From Mesorhizobium huakuii (lineage in GTDB: Bacteria > Pseudomonadota > Alphaproteobacteria > Rhizobiales > Rhizobiaceae): DNA of 64,000 nucleotides. Positions 18,297 through 27,860 of the stretch are shown here, piece after piece. How positions within the stretch are numbered: position 1 is the first letter of the stretch; each line of letters opens with the position of its first letter. The translations under genes were made by a program, and so were the position numbers. Location of the stretch: the NCBI RefSeq assembly GCF_014189455.1, contig NZ_CP050296.1:2352001-2416000 (forward strand). The letters are read 5' to 3'. The notes beneath the pieces are model-generated. The model was not told where the DNA came from and made no database searches. It saw only the letters and a list, made by a program, of their open reading frames with translations.

Positions 18297-19649
18297 TCAG
18301 GCGGCGCTGCGGGTCTCCGAAATGACCTCGACAATGTCGTTGACGACCGCCTCGACCAGCTGCGGATCGTCGCCCTCGGCCATGACACGGATCAGCGGCT
18401 CGGTGCCCGACGGACGGATGACCAGCCGCCCGGCCTTGCCGAGACGGTTGCGGGCATCCTCGATGGCGGCCTTGACCGGAGCTTCCTCGAGCGGCTTGCC
18501 ACCGGCGATGCGGACATTCTTCAGGAGTTGCGGCACCGGTTCGAACTTCTTCGACAGTTCGCTGACCGGACGGCCCTGGCGCTTGATGCAGGCCAGCACC
18601 TGCAGCGCCGACACCAGGCCATCGCCGGTGGTCGAGAAATCCGACAGCACGATGTGGCCCGACTGCTCGCCGCCGACATTGAGCCCATGCGCGCGCATAT
18701 GCTCCACGACGTAGCGGTCGCCAACCTTGGTGCGGTGCAGCTGCAGCTTCATGTCGCCAAGGAAGCGTTCGAGGCCGAGATTGGACATGACCGTCGAAAC
18801 CACGCCGCCGCCGGCAAGCCGTCCGCTCTGGTGCCAGGACTCGGCGATCAACGCCATGATCTGGTCGCCATCGACGATCGCGCCATTCTCGTCGACGATG
18901 ACGACGCGGTCGGCATCACCATCGAGCGCAATGCCGATATCGGCGCGCACTTCGTGCACTTTCTTCTGCAGGCCGGCCGGATGGGTCGACCCGCATTCCT
19001 TGTTGATGTTGAAGCCGTTGGGCTCGACATTGATGGCCACGACTTCGGCGCCAAGCTCCCACAGCGCCTCGGGCGCCACCTTGTAGGCGGCTCCATTGGC
19101 GCAATCGACGACGATCCTGAGGCCAGAGAGCGACATAGAGCGTGGCAAGGTGCGCTTGGCGAATTCGATATAGCGGTCATGCACGCCGTCGACGCGCTTG
19201 GCGCGGCCAAGCCCGTCGGAATCGGCGAGTGCCAGATCGATATCCTTGTCGAGCATGCTCTCGATGCGCTCTTCGATCTCGTCGGAAAGCTTGTAGCCGT
19301 CCGGCCCGAACAGCTTGATGCCATTGTCGTAATAGGGGTTGTGCGAAGCCGAGATCATGACGCCGATATCGGCGCGCAATGAACGCACCAGCATGGCAAC
19401 GGCCGGGGTCGGGATCGGGCCGAGCAGGAACACGTCCATGCCGGCGGCGCAAAGACCGGCCACCATCGCATTCTCGATCATGTAGCCGGAAAGCCTGGTG
19501 TCCTTGCCGAGAACGACACGATGGCGGTGGCTGCCACGCTGGAACGAAAGGCCTGCGGCCATGCCGACGCGCATGGCGATCTCAGCGGTCATCGGAAACT
19601 TGTTGGCGCGCCCGCGAATGCCGTCGGTGCCGAAGTAATTTCCTGCCAT
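18297..19649 (-). CDS. glmM: Phosphoglucosamine mutase
   Basis: GlmM interconverts glucosamine-6-phosphate and glucosamine-1-phosphate, feeding UDP-GlcNAc for peptidoglycan and lipid A. The 450-residue protein begins [13 protein letters not shown], which fixes the start at ATG 19649. The phosphoserine loop is ISASHNP (Ser102) and the metal loop is LDGDADR. The C-terminal phosphate loop [12 protein letters not shown] is present. In Rhizobiales glmM usually follows ftsH directly. Here two plus-strand genes for Cys-repeat proteins lie between them. Confidence 0.96.
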   Translation of the reverse strand: MAGNYFGTDGIRGRANKFPMTAEIAMRVGMAAGLSFQRGSHRHRVVLGKDTRLSGYMIENAMVAGLCAAGMDVFLLGPIPTPAVAMLVRSLRADIGVMISASHNPYYDNGIKLFGPDGYKLSDEIEERIESMLDKDIDLALADSDGLGRAKRVDGVHDRYIEFAKRTLPRSMSLSGLRIVVDCANGAAYKVAPEALWELGAEVVAINVEPNGFNINKECGSTHPAGLQKKVHEVRADIGIALDGDADRVVIVDENGAIVDGDQIMALIAESWHQSGRLAGGGVVSTVMSNLGLERFLGDMKLQLHRTKVGDRYVVEHMRAHGLNVGGEQSGHIVLSDFSTTGDGLVSALQVLACIKRQGRPVSELSKKFEPVPQLLKNVRIAGGKPLEEAPVKAAIEDARNRLGKAGRLVIRPSGTEPLIRVMAEGDDPQLVEAVVNDIVEVISETRSAA

Positions 19650-20018
19650 GCTAGTTAGAGTCCCTGACGGTTCTTTTGCCGGCATCTCATGCCACAATTG
19701 GCCGATGCGCCATGATCACATTGTGTGATTATATGTTACCAATCCTTAGAAAATCATTGTTGTGCGCTGCACACAACAAGGCCGCAACCCAACATGCTGG
19801 CACTGTGGCACTGCAATATACCAGTTCTGCGAGCTATTCGGCGCAGATGCACGCGGAAAATCTTGTTTTTAACCCGGTAAGGGACAATGATTTCATCACC
19901 TTATCGGGAGGACCGAGCTTCCGGCGATATATACCTCACTTAGCATCTGGCGCAACCGATCGTTGAGCGTTATTGATTCGCAGGGACGTATAATGGGCTG
20001 CTGCAACGGAGAAACGCT
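19650..20018. other. Intergenic region between divergent glmM and Cys-repeat protein genes
   Basis: This 369-nt stretch has no credible gene and is visibly more AT-rich than its surroundings. It holds two short palindromes, ATCACA-TTG-TGTGAT (19715-19729) and GTTGTG...CACAAC (19759-19777), which could be regulator sites. It must contain the promoters of both divergent genes. I did not find a convincing -35/-10 pair for either. Confidence 0.5.
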
Positions 20019-20861
20019 ATGCTCATCCACCGACTTGCCACTTTGACCGGCCTTGCCGTAGCGACGTTGTTCCTGGCTGCGCCAGCCAACGCGTTGACGA
20101 TGGCCGAATGCAGCACGAAATATAACGCCGCCAAGGATGCGGGGACACTTGCCGGACAGACCTGGAACCAGTTCCGCAAGGCACAGTGCGGCACCGATGC
20201 CGCCGCCACCACGGACACCAAGCCGGCCGACACGAAGAAGGCTGCTGAAACCAAGCCGGCCAAGACCACCAAGCCAGCTGCCGCTGCGGCTGACAGCACG
20301 GCCAAGGGCCTGACGGCCAAGGAATGCAGCGCCAAGTACCAGGCGGCTAAGGCCGCCGGCACGCTGAACGGCATGAAGTGGAACGACTTCCGCAAGGCTG
20401 AATGCGCCGCCGGCGCATCTGCCGCCGCCGCTGACACCACCAAGCCGGCAACCACCAAGGCTGCCGCGGCTCCCGCCGCCGGCAAGGGCCTGACGATGGC
20501 CGAGTGCAGCGCCAAGTACCAGGCTGCCAAGACGGCCAACACGCTGAAGGGCCAGAAGTGGAACGACTTCCGCAAGGCCGAATGCGGCGCCGCTGCCTCG
20601 GATGACGACAGCGCGCCTGCTCCAAGCGAGGCAAATTACACCAAGGAGCCGGCAAAGCCGACGACGGTTGCGCCCAAGGGCGTCACCTTCCCGTCCGCGA
20701 TCTCGCCAAAATATGCCAGCGAGACCCCCGGAAAGGGCCGTATGCACACCTGCCTCGACCAGTACTATGTCCTCAAGGACGCCAACGCGCTTGGTGGCCT
20801 GAAGTGGATCCAGAAAGGCGGCGGCTTCTACAGCCTGTGCAATGCCAAGCTGAAGGGCTGA
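20019..20861 (+). CDS. Secreted protein with Cys-bracketed W..FRK..C repeats (three plus one)
   Basis: I do not recognise a named family. The 280-residue protein has a Sec signal peptide (cleavage after PANA, residue 25) and begins mature LTMAEC. Three near-identical repeats of about 34 residues follow (about 26-60, 93-128 and 157-192). Each has two cysteines spaced C-x25-C around YxAAK, TL.G and W..FRK. Ala/Lys/Thr/Pro-rich linkers separate them. The C-terminal part (about 222-280) is a divergent fourth copy (C-x28-C, GGLKWIQKGGGFYSLC). The cysteine pairs suggest periplasmic disulfides. The smaller paralogue at 21116 lies downstream on the same strand. Confidence 0.8.
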   Translation: MLIHRLATLTGLAVATLFLAAPANALTMAECSTKYNAAKDAGTLAGQTWNQFRKAQCGTDAAATTDTKPADTKKAAETKPAKTTKPAAAAADSTAKGLTAKECSAKYQAAKAAGTLNGMKWNDFRKAECAAGASAAAADTTKPATTKAAAAPAAGKGLTMAECSAKYQAAKTANTLKGQKWNDFRKAECGAAASDDDSAPAPSEANYTKEPAKPTTVAPKGVTFPSAISPKYASETPGKGRMHTCLDQYYVLKDANALGGLKWIQKGGGFYSLCNAKLKG

Positions 20862-20884
20862 TCGCCTAGTTATTTGAAGAAAGA

Positions 20885-20917
20885 AGGCCCGCGCATCGTG
20901 AGATGCGCGGGCCTTTT
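20885..20917 (+). terminator. Rho-independent terminator of the 20019 gene
   Basis: A perfect 12-bp stem (GGCCCGCGCATC at 20885-20896, GATGCGCGGGCC at 20901-20912) closes on the stable loop GTGA and is followed by TTTTTG. It separates the two repeat-protein genes into different transcripts. Confidence 0.93.
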
Positions 20918-21115
20918 TGTTGCGCGTTTGTTGCGCGCGAAGACGCTTGCGGTTCCGCTCGCATCTGCATCTGTCGGGAGCGATCGGCATCATCAACCCG
21001 CCCACACTTCCCACCGGCAGGCTTTACAAGTAGCTCGCAAAGATTCCGATTGAACATATACGGAACAAACAGTATACAGAAAGGCATCGAACTCGTTATC
21101 AACCAGGAGGGTCTT

Positions 21116-21574
21116 ATGTCCAGTTTGAAATTGGCGGTATTGGCTGTGACGGCATTGGTTGCGTGGGGCGTCGCCCCTGCAAGCGCACTGACGATGAAGG
21201 AATGCGGCGAGACTTATCGGACAGCCAAGGAAGGCGGCACTCTGAACGGCATGGACTGGGCCGCTTTCCGCAAGGAGAAATGCGCGACGTCCGCTGCGGA
21301 GAGTGTCAGCTCGGATACCGTCAAAACCGCGTCGCAGCCGAAAAAGGAAACCGACGCGGCGGTCGCCCCCACTGTAGCGCCGGCGGGCGTGACATTCCCG
21401 ACCACCCTCGCCGCCGAGTTCAAGACCGAAAAGCCCGCGAAGGCGCGGATGAAGACCTGCCTGCAGGGTTACCACGGCAACAAGGAGGCGGGTACGTTGA
21501 ACGGCCTTCGCTGGATCCAGAAGGGCGGCGGTTATTACAGCCTGTGCAATGCGCGGCTGAAAGCTGAATCATAA
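21116..21574 (+). CDS. Secreted protein with Cys-bracketed W..FRK..C repeat (one plus one)
   Basis: This 152-residue paralogue of the 20019 protein has a signal peptide (cleavage after PASA, about 24). It has one repeat LTMKECGETYRTAKEGGTLN...W..FRKEKC, a Ser/Lys/Ala linker and the same C-terminal module (GLRWIQKGGGYYSLCN). ATG 21116 has AGGAGG at 5-nt spacing, a strong initiation signal. The frame runs farther upstream, but without a signal peptide. A terminator separates it from its paralogue, so it is expressed independently. No function can be named; the location and cysteines fit a periplasmic structural or binding role. Confidence 0.8.
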   Translation: MSSLKLAVLAVTALVAWGVAPASALTMKECGETYRTAKEGGTLNGMDWAAFRKEKCATSAAESVSSDTVKTASQPKKETDAAVAPTVAPAGVTFPTTLAAEFKTEKPAKARMKTCLQGYHGNKEAGTLNGLRWIQKGGGYYSLCNARLKAES

Positions 21575-21628
21575 AAATCGAATACAGCAGATAAACAATT
21601 CACCGTTTTTCCTGCAGACGTTGAGCCA

Positions 21629-21743
21629 TCATCCTCGGGCTTGTCCCGAGGATCTGCTGTCGGGCGACATCTGGGCCCCGGTATGAGTTGGCAACCGTCA
21701 ACTCGGTTGCGTTGGCAGGTCCTCGGGACAAGCCCGAGGATGA
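21629..21743. repeat. Large palindromic intergenic repeat
   Basis: The left arm ATCCTCGGGCTTGTCCCGAG (from about 21631) is repeated inverted as CCTCGGGACAAGCCCGAGGA (21721-21740). Each arm is itself partly palindromic (CCTCGGG...CCCGAGG), so the element can fold as a cruciform or three-hairpin structure. About 65 nt lie between the arms. Confidence 0.85.
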
Positions 21744-21784
21744 CGCTCCAACGTACGTCCGGCGCGTCTCCTGAGGCAATGTCG

Positions 21785-21830
21785 CCCAAAAGTGGTTCAG
21801 TTTTGGGTACAACGACATGCATAAAAACAA
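21785..21830. repeat. CCAAAAGTGGT/TTTTGG repeat element, copy A
   Basis: The sequence CCCAAAAGTGGTTCAGTTTT and then GGGTACAACGACATGCATAA resembles the element at 25361-25400. Short arms CCAAAA and TTTTGG form its hairpin. It lies next to the larger palindrome, as in composite rhizobial intergenic elements. Confidence 0.6.
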
Positions 21831-21926
21831 AGACTTGAAGCGCCTCGCCTGAATCCCGTCGGGAATAGCGTCAAACGAAATGGTAAGAGCGCTTCTGCGT
21901 TCGGTGAAACGGTCAACCGCCCTGGT

Positions 21927-23855
<1,929 letters not shown>

Positions 23856-23978
23856 CAATTGTCCCGTTGGCGTCCGCACACGGACAGCATCATGAGAGGA
23901 AACTTGGGCCTAACATAGGGAGAGCGCCTCCCCTTGCCAAGCAGAACAGCACGTCTGGGTTAAGCTTTCGACCAACCA

Positions 23979-25352
23979 TCAATCGGCACTATGGCCGCGC
24001 AATGGCAGAGCGGGAAGCGGTGACGCGCCGATCAACCCGGCGACGGCCCGCGCCGGCGCCAGATCGAAGGACGGCAGGAAGCGGGCAAAAGGCGACACGA
24101 CCGGCCGTGCCGCGAACCCTGGCGAACCCGGTTCGCCCCGCTGCAAACCAGGGTTTTCAAGGGTTTGCCGCAATGTCGGTTCCGCGGCCAGTGCGGCGCG
24201 CATCAGGCTTGCCGGGGTTTCTCCATCATCGATCGCCAGCCGCTTCGCTGCTGCCGAACCCAACGGGGCGATCAACAATGCGTCTGACCTGTCGTTCAAT
24301 GTGATGTGGCGGCGGCCATCCCAGATGGTGTTGTCGGTGACAGTGGCTGCCTGCGGCAAACCCCTCGCCTCGCGGCGCAGGAAGATGCCGGCACGCCGGA
24401 AATCGACCACGGTCCGCGACAATGTGGCGCAAAGAAATCCGGCCTTCAGCCGGCCGAACAGCGCCTCGCTGCGCGCCTGGTCCGGCAGAAAAGCAACGCC
24501 CCCGGCGGTGGCCAGCAGGATACGCAACGCGTAGATGGCCGCCCGATTGTCGTCCACGGTCAGCAGAGCAGGATCGAGGCGACTGAGCCCGATGGCTGGC
24601 TGGCTGGCGAAGCGATCGATCAGATCGGCGGCGCCGGCGCCAAGCTGCCTGCGTTCGACGGCGGCCTGGCCGGCTAGCAGCAGCACATCCTCGATGCGCC
24701 CGACAGTTTCGCCGGCAAGAGCGGCGCGCACGCGCGGCCGCTCGAAGGCCTCGTCGATATTGGTCGGATCATCGGCCCAGCCGACATGCTCACGCCGCAA
24801 GAAATCGCGAAGCGCCGAGCGCCGTGTGCCCAGAAGCGGGCGAACGATCCACTCGCGCCAGTCATAGAGGGTGGCCGGCGCCATGCCGGCAAGCCCACGG
24901 CCAGCCATGTCGGCAAACTCTCGGCCCTCATCCCGCGCCTGCCGCATCAGCACCGTCTCGGCCTGGTCGTCGGCGGTATGGCCGGTGGCGATCAGGCCGA
25001 TACCTTCCGCGCGCGCCGCCTCGGCCAACAGCCGATAGCGCGCTTCCCGCGCCGCCGCCGGCAGACCGGTCGATGGTTTGCTTCCGGTCCAGACCAGAGT
25101 GCGGTGGGCGATGCCGCGCTCCAGGCAAAGCTTCGCTACAGCTTGCGCCTCGGCTGCCGAGCCCTGCCGTAAGCCATGGTCGACCGTCGCAGCCAGCAGC
25201 TTCGCGGACGGCGCGGTTCGGTCGAGATGTTGTTTGAGAAGGAGAAGCAGGGCGGTCGAGTCGCTGCCGCCGGACACGGCCGCAACGGCGCCGTGGGTAA
25301 AATCGATATGCGAAAAAAGTCTGGTCGAAAGATCAGGCTCGGTTTCGAGCAT
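23979..25352 (-). CDS. tilS: tRNA(Ile)-lysidine synthase
   Basis: TilS ligates lysine to C34 of the CAU-anticodon tRNA-Ile, changing both codon and charging identity. It is an essential enzyme. The 457-residue protein has the PP-loop SGGSDS (27-32) near its start, then GHTADDQAETVLMR and the conserved RPLL region. Its length fits the alphaproteobacterial group. ATG 25352 is the best start because the PP-loop then lies at the usual distance. A repeat element (25361-25400) occupies the short gap to cpoB, so upstream signals come from the repeat or cpoB. Confidence 0.92.
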   Translation of the reverse strand: MLETEPDLSTRLFSHIDFTHGAVAAVSGGSDSTALLLLLKQHLDRTAPSAKLLAATVDHGLRQGSAAEAQAVAKLCLERGIAHRTLVWTGSKPSTGLPAAAREARYRLLAEAARAEGIGLIATGHTADDQAETVLMRQARDEGREFADMAGRGLAGMAPATLYDWREWIVRPLLGTRRSALRDFLRREHVGWADDPTNIDEAFERPRVRAALAGETVGRIEDVLLLAGQAAVERRQLGAGAADLIDRFASQPAIGLSRLDPALLTVDDNRAAIYALRILLATAGGVAFLPDQARSEALFGRLKAGFLCATLSRTVVDFRRAGIFLRREARGLPQAATVTDNTIWDGRRHITLNDRSDALLIAPLGSAAAKRLAIDDGETPASLMRAALAAEPTLRQTLENPGLQRGEPGSPGFAARPVVSPFARFLPSFDLAPARAVAGLIGASPLPALPLRGHSAD

Positions 25353-25360
25353 CAACGCAT

Positions 25361-25400
25361 GTCGACCAAAAGTGGTCCCGGTTTTGGGAATAAGACATGC
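25361..25400. repeat. CCAAAAGTGGT/TTTTGG repeat element, copy B
   Basis: GACCAAAAGTGGTCCCGGTT and then TTGGGAATAAGACATGC form a hairpin through CCAAAA and TTTTGG. It resembles copy A at 21785-21830. It fills most of the 58-nt gap between cpoB and tilS. Confidence 0.65.
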
Positions 25401-25410
25401 GGGAGAAAGA

Positions 25411-26526
25411 TCAGCACGCAGCCAGGGCCTTCTCCTGCTTGACGCGTTCCTTGAGCGCATTGGAAATATCGGGGTAGCGCTTGCCGACTTCGCTGAAGGT
25501 GGCGCAGGCGACGTCGTGCTGCTTGAGACCGACCAGCGACACGCCGAGCTTCAAAAGCATGTCGGGCGCCTTCTTGGCCTTCGGGTAGTCCTTGCTGGCG
25601 GCAAGGAAGACCTCGGCCGCGTCGCGGTATTTCTGCTGGCCAAGCAGCGATTCACCCAGCCAGTAATGCGCGTCCGCCGTCTTGGCATCCTTGGGGAAGC
25701 GGGAGATATGATCGCGGAAACCCTGTTCGGCGGTGCTGTAATCGCCCGACAGGATGAACTGATAGGAATTGCGGTAGAGTTCTTCCGGGTCCTTGGTGGA
25801 AGGCAGCGCCGCGACGACCGTGCCCTCGGACTTGCCGGCCTTGGCCGGTGCCTTGGTGGCCGGGGCCGCGTCTTGCGTCGGCGCGGTTGACTGGGTGTTA
25901 CCGCCGGCATCGATCACATTGCCGTTCTTGTCGACGGTGATCGAACCAAAGGTCTTTTCCGGTGCTCCCGTGCCGGGGATCACCTTGCCAGGATCGCCTT
26001 CGGGTGATTCGACGATAACATCCTCGACCGTCTTGCCGCCCGTCGACTGATCGCTGCCGGGCGCGGCGCCGGCATCGGCCGGCGCCTGGGTTGCCGGGGC
26101 CGCAGCCACGTCTGTGTTGGTGTCGGTGGTTGCGTCGGACTTCTTCTTCGGTGCCGCCGGTGTCTGTCCGCCCTGCGAGCCGCCTTCCAGCTGCTGGAAG
26201 CGGAACTCGTTGTCTTCCTGCTGCTTGCGGATTTGCTCCTGCATCTGCAGGACCTGGAAATTGAGTTCCTCGATCTTGCCGTTCATCTGCCGCAGCTGGT
26301 CTTCCAGGCTGGTGACGGCAGTAGGATCGGACTGCACCATCTGAACCTGATCCGGCTTCTTCTTTTCACCGAAAAGCTTCGGCAATTCGATGCTGGGCAG
26401 ATGGAAGGAAAACCCGCTGTCGGTTGATTGCCCCGTGCCGCTAGCCCCCAAGCCACTAGCCGGGGCTGTGACGCCTGAAAGGAGCAGCAGCGCAAGCGTG
26501 CCGCTCAGAACCGATCTCAAATGCAT
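25411..26526 (-). CDS. cpoB: Cell division coordinator CpoB (YbgF, Tol-Pal associated TPR protein)
   Basis: This periplasmic protein links the Tol-Pal machine with septal peptidoglycan synthesis. The 371-residue chain has a signal peptide (about 1-26), a coiled-coil segment about 60-100 (SLEDQLRQMNGKIEELNFQV) that trimerises CpoB, and a long Ala/Pro/Thr-rich linker. TPR repeats occupy about 245-371 (YRNSYQFILSGDYSTAEQGF, AHYWLGESLLGQQKYRDAAE). The N-terminal MHLRSVLSGT was chosen as start because it gives the signal peptide. It follows pal, the usual order. The final residues include a Cys, not otherwise notable. Confidence 0.9.
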   Translation of the reverse strand: MHLRSVLSGTLALLLLSGVTAPASGLGASGTGQSTDSGFSFHLPSIELPKLFGEKKKPDQVQMVQSDPTAVTSLEDQLRQMNGKIEELNFQVLQMQEQIRKQQEDNEFRFQQLEGGSQGGQTPAAPKKKSDATTDTNTDVAAAPATQAPADAGAAPGSDQSTGGKTVEDVIVESPEGDPGKVIPGTGAPEKTFGSITVDKNGNVIDAGGNTQSTAPTQDAAPATKAPAKAGKSEGTVVAALPSTKDPEELYRNSYQFILSGDYSTAEQGFRDHISRFPKDAKTADAHYWLGESLLGQQKYRDAAEVFLAASKDYPKAKKAPDMLLKLGVSLVGLKQHDVACATFSEVGKRYPDISNALKERVKQEKALAAC

Positions 26527-26654
26527 GTGCCTCTCGCCGTGTGTCGTTGGTCTGTTTCGCGCCTTCCAACCAGAGTAGGACCAGCCAAGCGCCCTCGGCT
26601 CATAGCAGGGCGCGAGACTTCGGCCAAATTTTGTTTCGAGCATCCGGATATGAA

Positions 26655-26678
26655 AAAGGCGGCCCGGAGGCCGCCTTT
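26655..26678 (-). terminator. Terminator hairpin after pal
   Basis: Perfect 10-bp arms AAAGGCGGCC (26655-26664) and GGCCGCCTTT (26669-26678) close on CGGA, with a short run TTTTTC after the minus-strand stem. It lies between pal and cpoB and suggests that cpoB has its own promoter or depends on read-through. Confidence 0.85.
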
Positions 26679-26705
26679 CGCGAAGCTGTGTTGTATTTTT
26701 GCCGA

Positions 26706-27212
26706 TTAGGAACCGGCGCCGCTGAGCGTGGTGACGGCGCGGCGGTTCTGCGACCAGCAGGAGATGTCGTCGCAGACAGCGACCGGACGTTCCTTGCCGT
26801 AGGAAATGGTCTTCAGGCGGCTGGAGGCGACGCCCTTGGAGACCAGGAAGTCGCGGGTGGCGGCTGCACGGCGGGCACCGAGCGCCAGATTGTATTCGCG
26901 CGTGCCGCGCTCGTCGGCATGACCTTCAACGACGATGGCATACTGCTTGTACTGGTTCAGCCACTGCGCCTGACGCGAAAGCGTCTGCTGTGCGTCAGCC
27001 CGGATCGAGGTCGAGTCCGTGTCGAAGAAGATGCGGTCGCCGATATTGACGGTGAAGTCCTGCGCCGAACCGGGCGTTGCAGCACCCGCGCCATTGAGGC
27101 CAAGGTCAGCGGCATTGTTCGGTGTCTTCTTCGAGGCGCAACCGGCGATGGCGAGCATCGCCACCAGCGCGATCATGACCGGGTTTCTGGTAAGTGCTGC
27201 GATACGGCCCAT
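26706..27212 (-). CDS. pal: Peptidoglycan-associated lipoprotein Pal
   Basis: Pal is the outer-membrane lipoprotein that binds peptidoglycan and the TolB beta-propeller during constriction. The 168-residue chain has a lipobox with Cys25 (AIAGC), a flexible linker, and an OmpA-like domain (about 60-165). The peptidoglycan-contacting motif VEGHADERGTREYNLALG is present. ATG 27212 gives a signal peptide of normal length; an extended frame to 27266 does not. In most relatives tolB lies immediately upstream. Here an inserted four-helix-bundle cassette separates them. Confidence 0.95.
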   Translation of the reverse strand: MGRIAALTRNPVMIALVAMLAIAGCASKKTPNNAADLGLNGAGAATPGSAQDFTVNIGDRIFFDTDSTSIRADAQQTLSRQAQWLNQYKQYAIVVEGHADERGTREYNLALGARRAAATRDFLVSKGVASSRLKTISYGKERPVAVCDDISCWSQNRRAVTTLSGAGS

Positions 27213-27408
27213 GCCGCCTCTCCTTCGTATTTCGAGTGATCGTATTCGAGTGATTTCGTTGATCACCCAGTAACCACGTTTGGGTTAACCGGCATTCAAG
27301 AAACACGGTTAAAATTTGGTTTAGCTGCCCGTCCGCAGCCGTTTGGCATGAAGCCACAGTTGGCGCGGACCCTAGGCGGAAATGCGGCCAAAACATGAAA
27401 GAAAGAGG

Positions 27409-27440
27409 GAATTGAGGAACTGAAGAACTGAGGAATTGAA
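27409..27440. repeat. Array of four 8-bp GAAYTGAR units (left flank of the IVP-like cassette)
   Basis: The units GAATTGAG, GAACTGAA, GAACTGAG and GAATTGAA are adjacent at 27409-27440. The array ends 8 nt before the stop of the four-helix-bundle gene. An inverted array of the same unit lies on the other side (27829-27860). Confidence 0.9.
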
Positions 27441-27448
27441 GAAAGGGT

Positions 27449-27826
27449 TCAGGTCAGCCTCTCTCTAAGGCTCACGAGCATCCCATGGATTTGGGCATAG
27501 GATTGTCGCCAAGCGTCGAGTTGGGACGGCGTGATGTATTGAAGATCGAACGCGTAGGATATCCACGTCTCCACTTCGCTGCATGACCCGATCGCCATCG
27601 AAACGAAACGAGCAAATTCGGCTTTGGAGTGGCTCTGTTTGGCAAATCCTTCAGCCAGATTGGCGCAGATCGCTTTACTCCAGCGGCGCAACTGATCAGC
27701 CAGTGCATACTGCTCAATTTTCGGAAAACCAAGAGTGGCTTGATGCACCTCGAGAGAAGCTGAGTAAGCGCGCTTGTAGACTTCTAAGTCTCGCGCACGC
27801 TCGACGAAGCGCCCCGGCTTCTCCAT
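27449..27826 (-). CDS. Four-helix-bundle protein (23S rRNA intervening-sequence protein / Avd-like family)
   Basis: This 125-residue helical protein matches the IVP family (LEVYKRAYSASLEVHQAT, then a Leu-rich ADQLRRWSKAICANLAEGFA and EFARFVSMAIGSCSEVETW). Family members are encoded in 23S rRNA intervening sequences or as free-standing genes, and relatives (Avd) act in diversity-generating retroelements. Here it stands alone between pal and tolB, same strand. The ATG at 27826 is preceded by GAGGAACTGAGGA, part of the flanking repeat, so the repeat supplies the Shine-Dalgarno. Biochemical function is unknown; nothing here shows rRNA or a reverse transcriptase. Confidence 0.88.
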   Translation of the reverse strand: MEKPGRFVERARDLEVYKRAYSASLEVHQATLGFPKIEQYALADQLRRWSKAICANLAEGFAKQSHSKAEFARFVSMAIGSCSEVETWISYAFDLQYITPSQLDAWRQSYAQIHGMLVSLRERLT

Positions 27827-27828
27827 TC

Positions 27829-27860
27829 CTCAGTTCCTCAGCTCGTCAGTTCTTCAATTC
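27829..27860. repeat. Inverted array of four 8-bp units (right flank of the IVP-like cassette)
   Basis: On the minus strand the units are GAATTGAA, GAACTGAC, GAGCTGAG and GAACTGAG, followed by GAATGG, in which the gene's ATG begins. The array starts at 27860, directly next to the tolB stop codon (27861-27863). With 27409-27440 it forms inverted flanks around the gene. Confidence 0.9.

Larger units (their letters stand above)
21575..21926. other. Repeat-filled intergenic region between a Cys-repeat gene and ftsH
   Basis: These 352 nt hold no gene. They contain a large inverted repeat (21629-21743) followed by a second element (21785-21830) of the type also found at 25361-25400. The ORFs seen here are carried by the repeats. 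Confidence 0.7.

Noticed and set aside
19715..19777. CRP-type binding sites in the glmM upstream region
   Set aside because: The dyads are short (6-bp arms) and do not match a consensus I can defend, so they are noted only as palindromes.
27409..27440. CRISPR-like array
   Set aside because: The units are 8 bp and directly adjacent without spacers, and no cas gene is present.
27449..27826. Diversity-generating retroelement (Avd)
   Set aside because: There is no reverse transcriptase, template repeat or variable repeat within reach.
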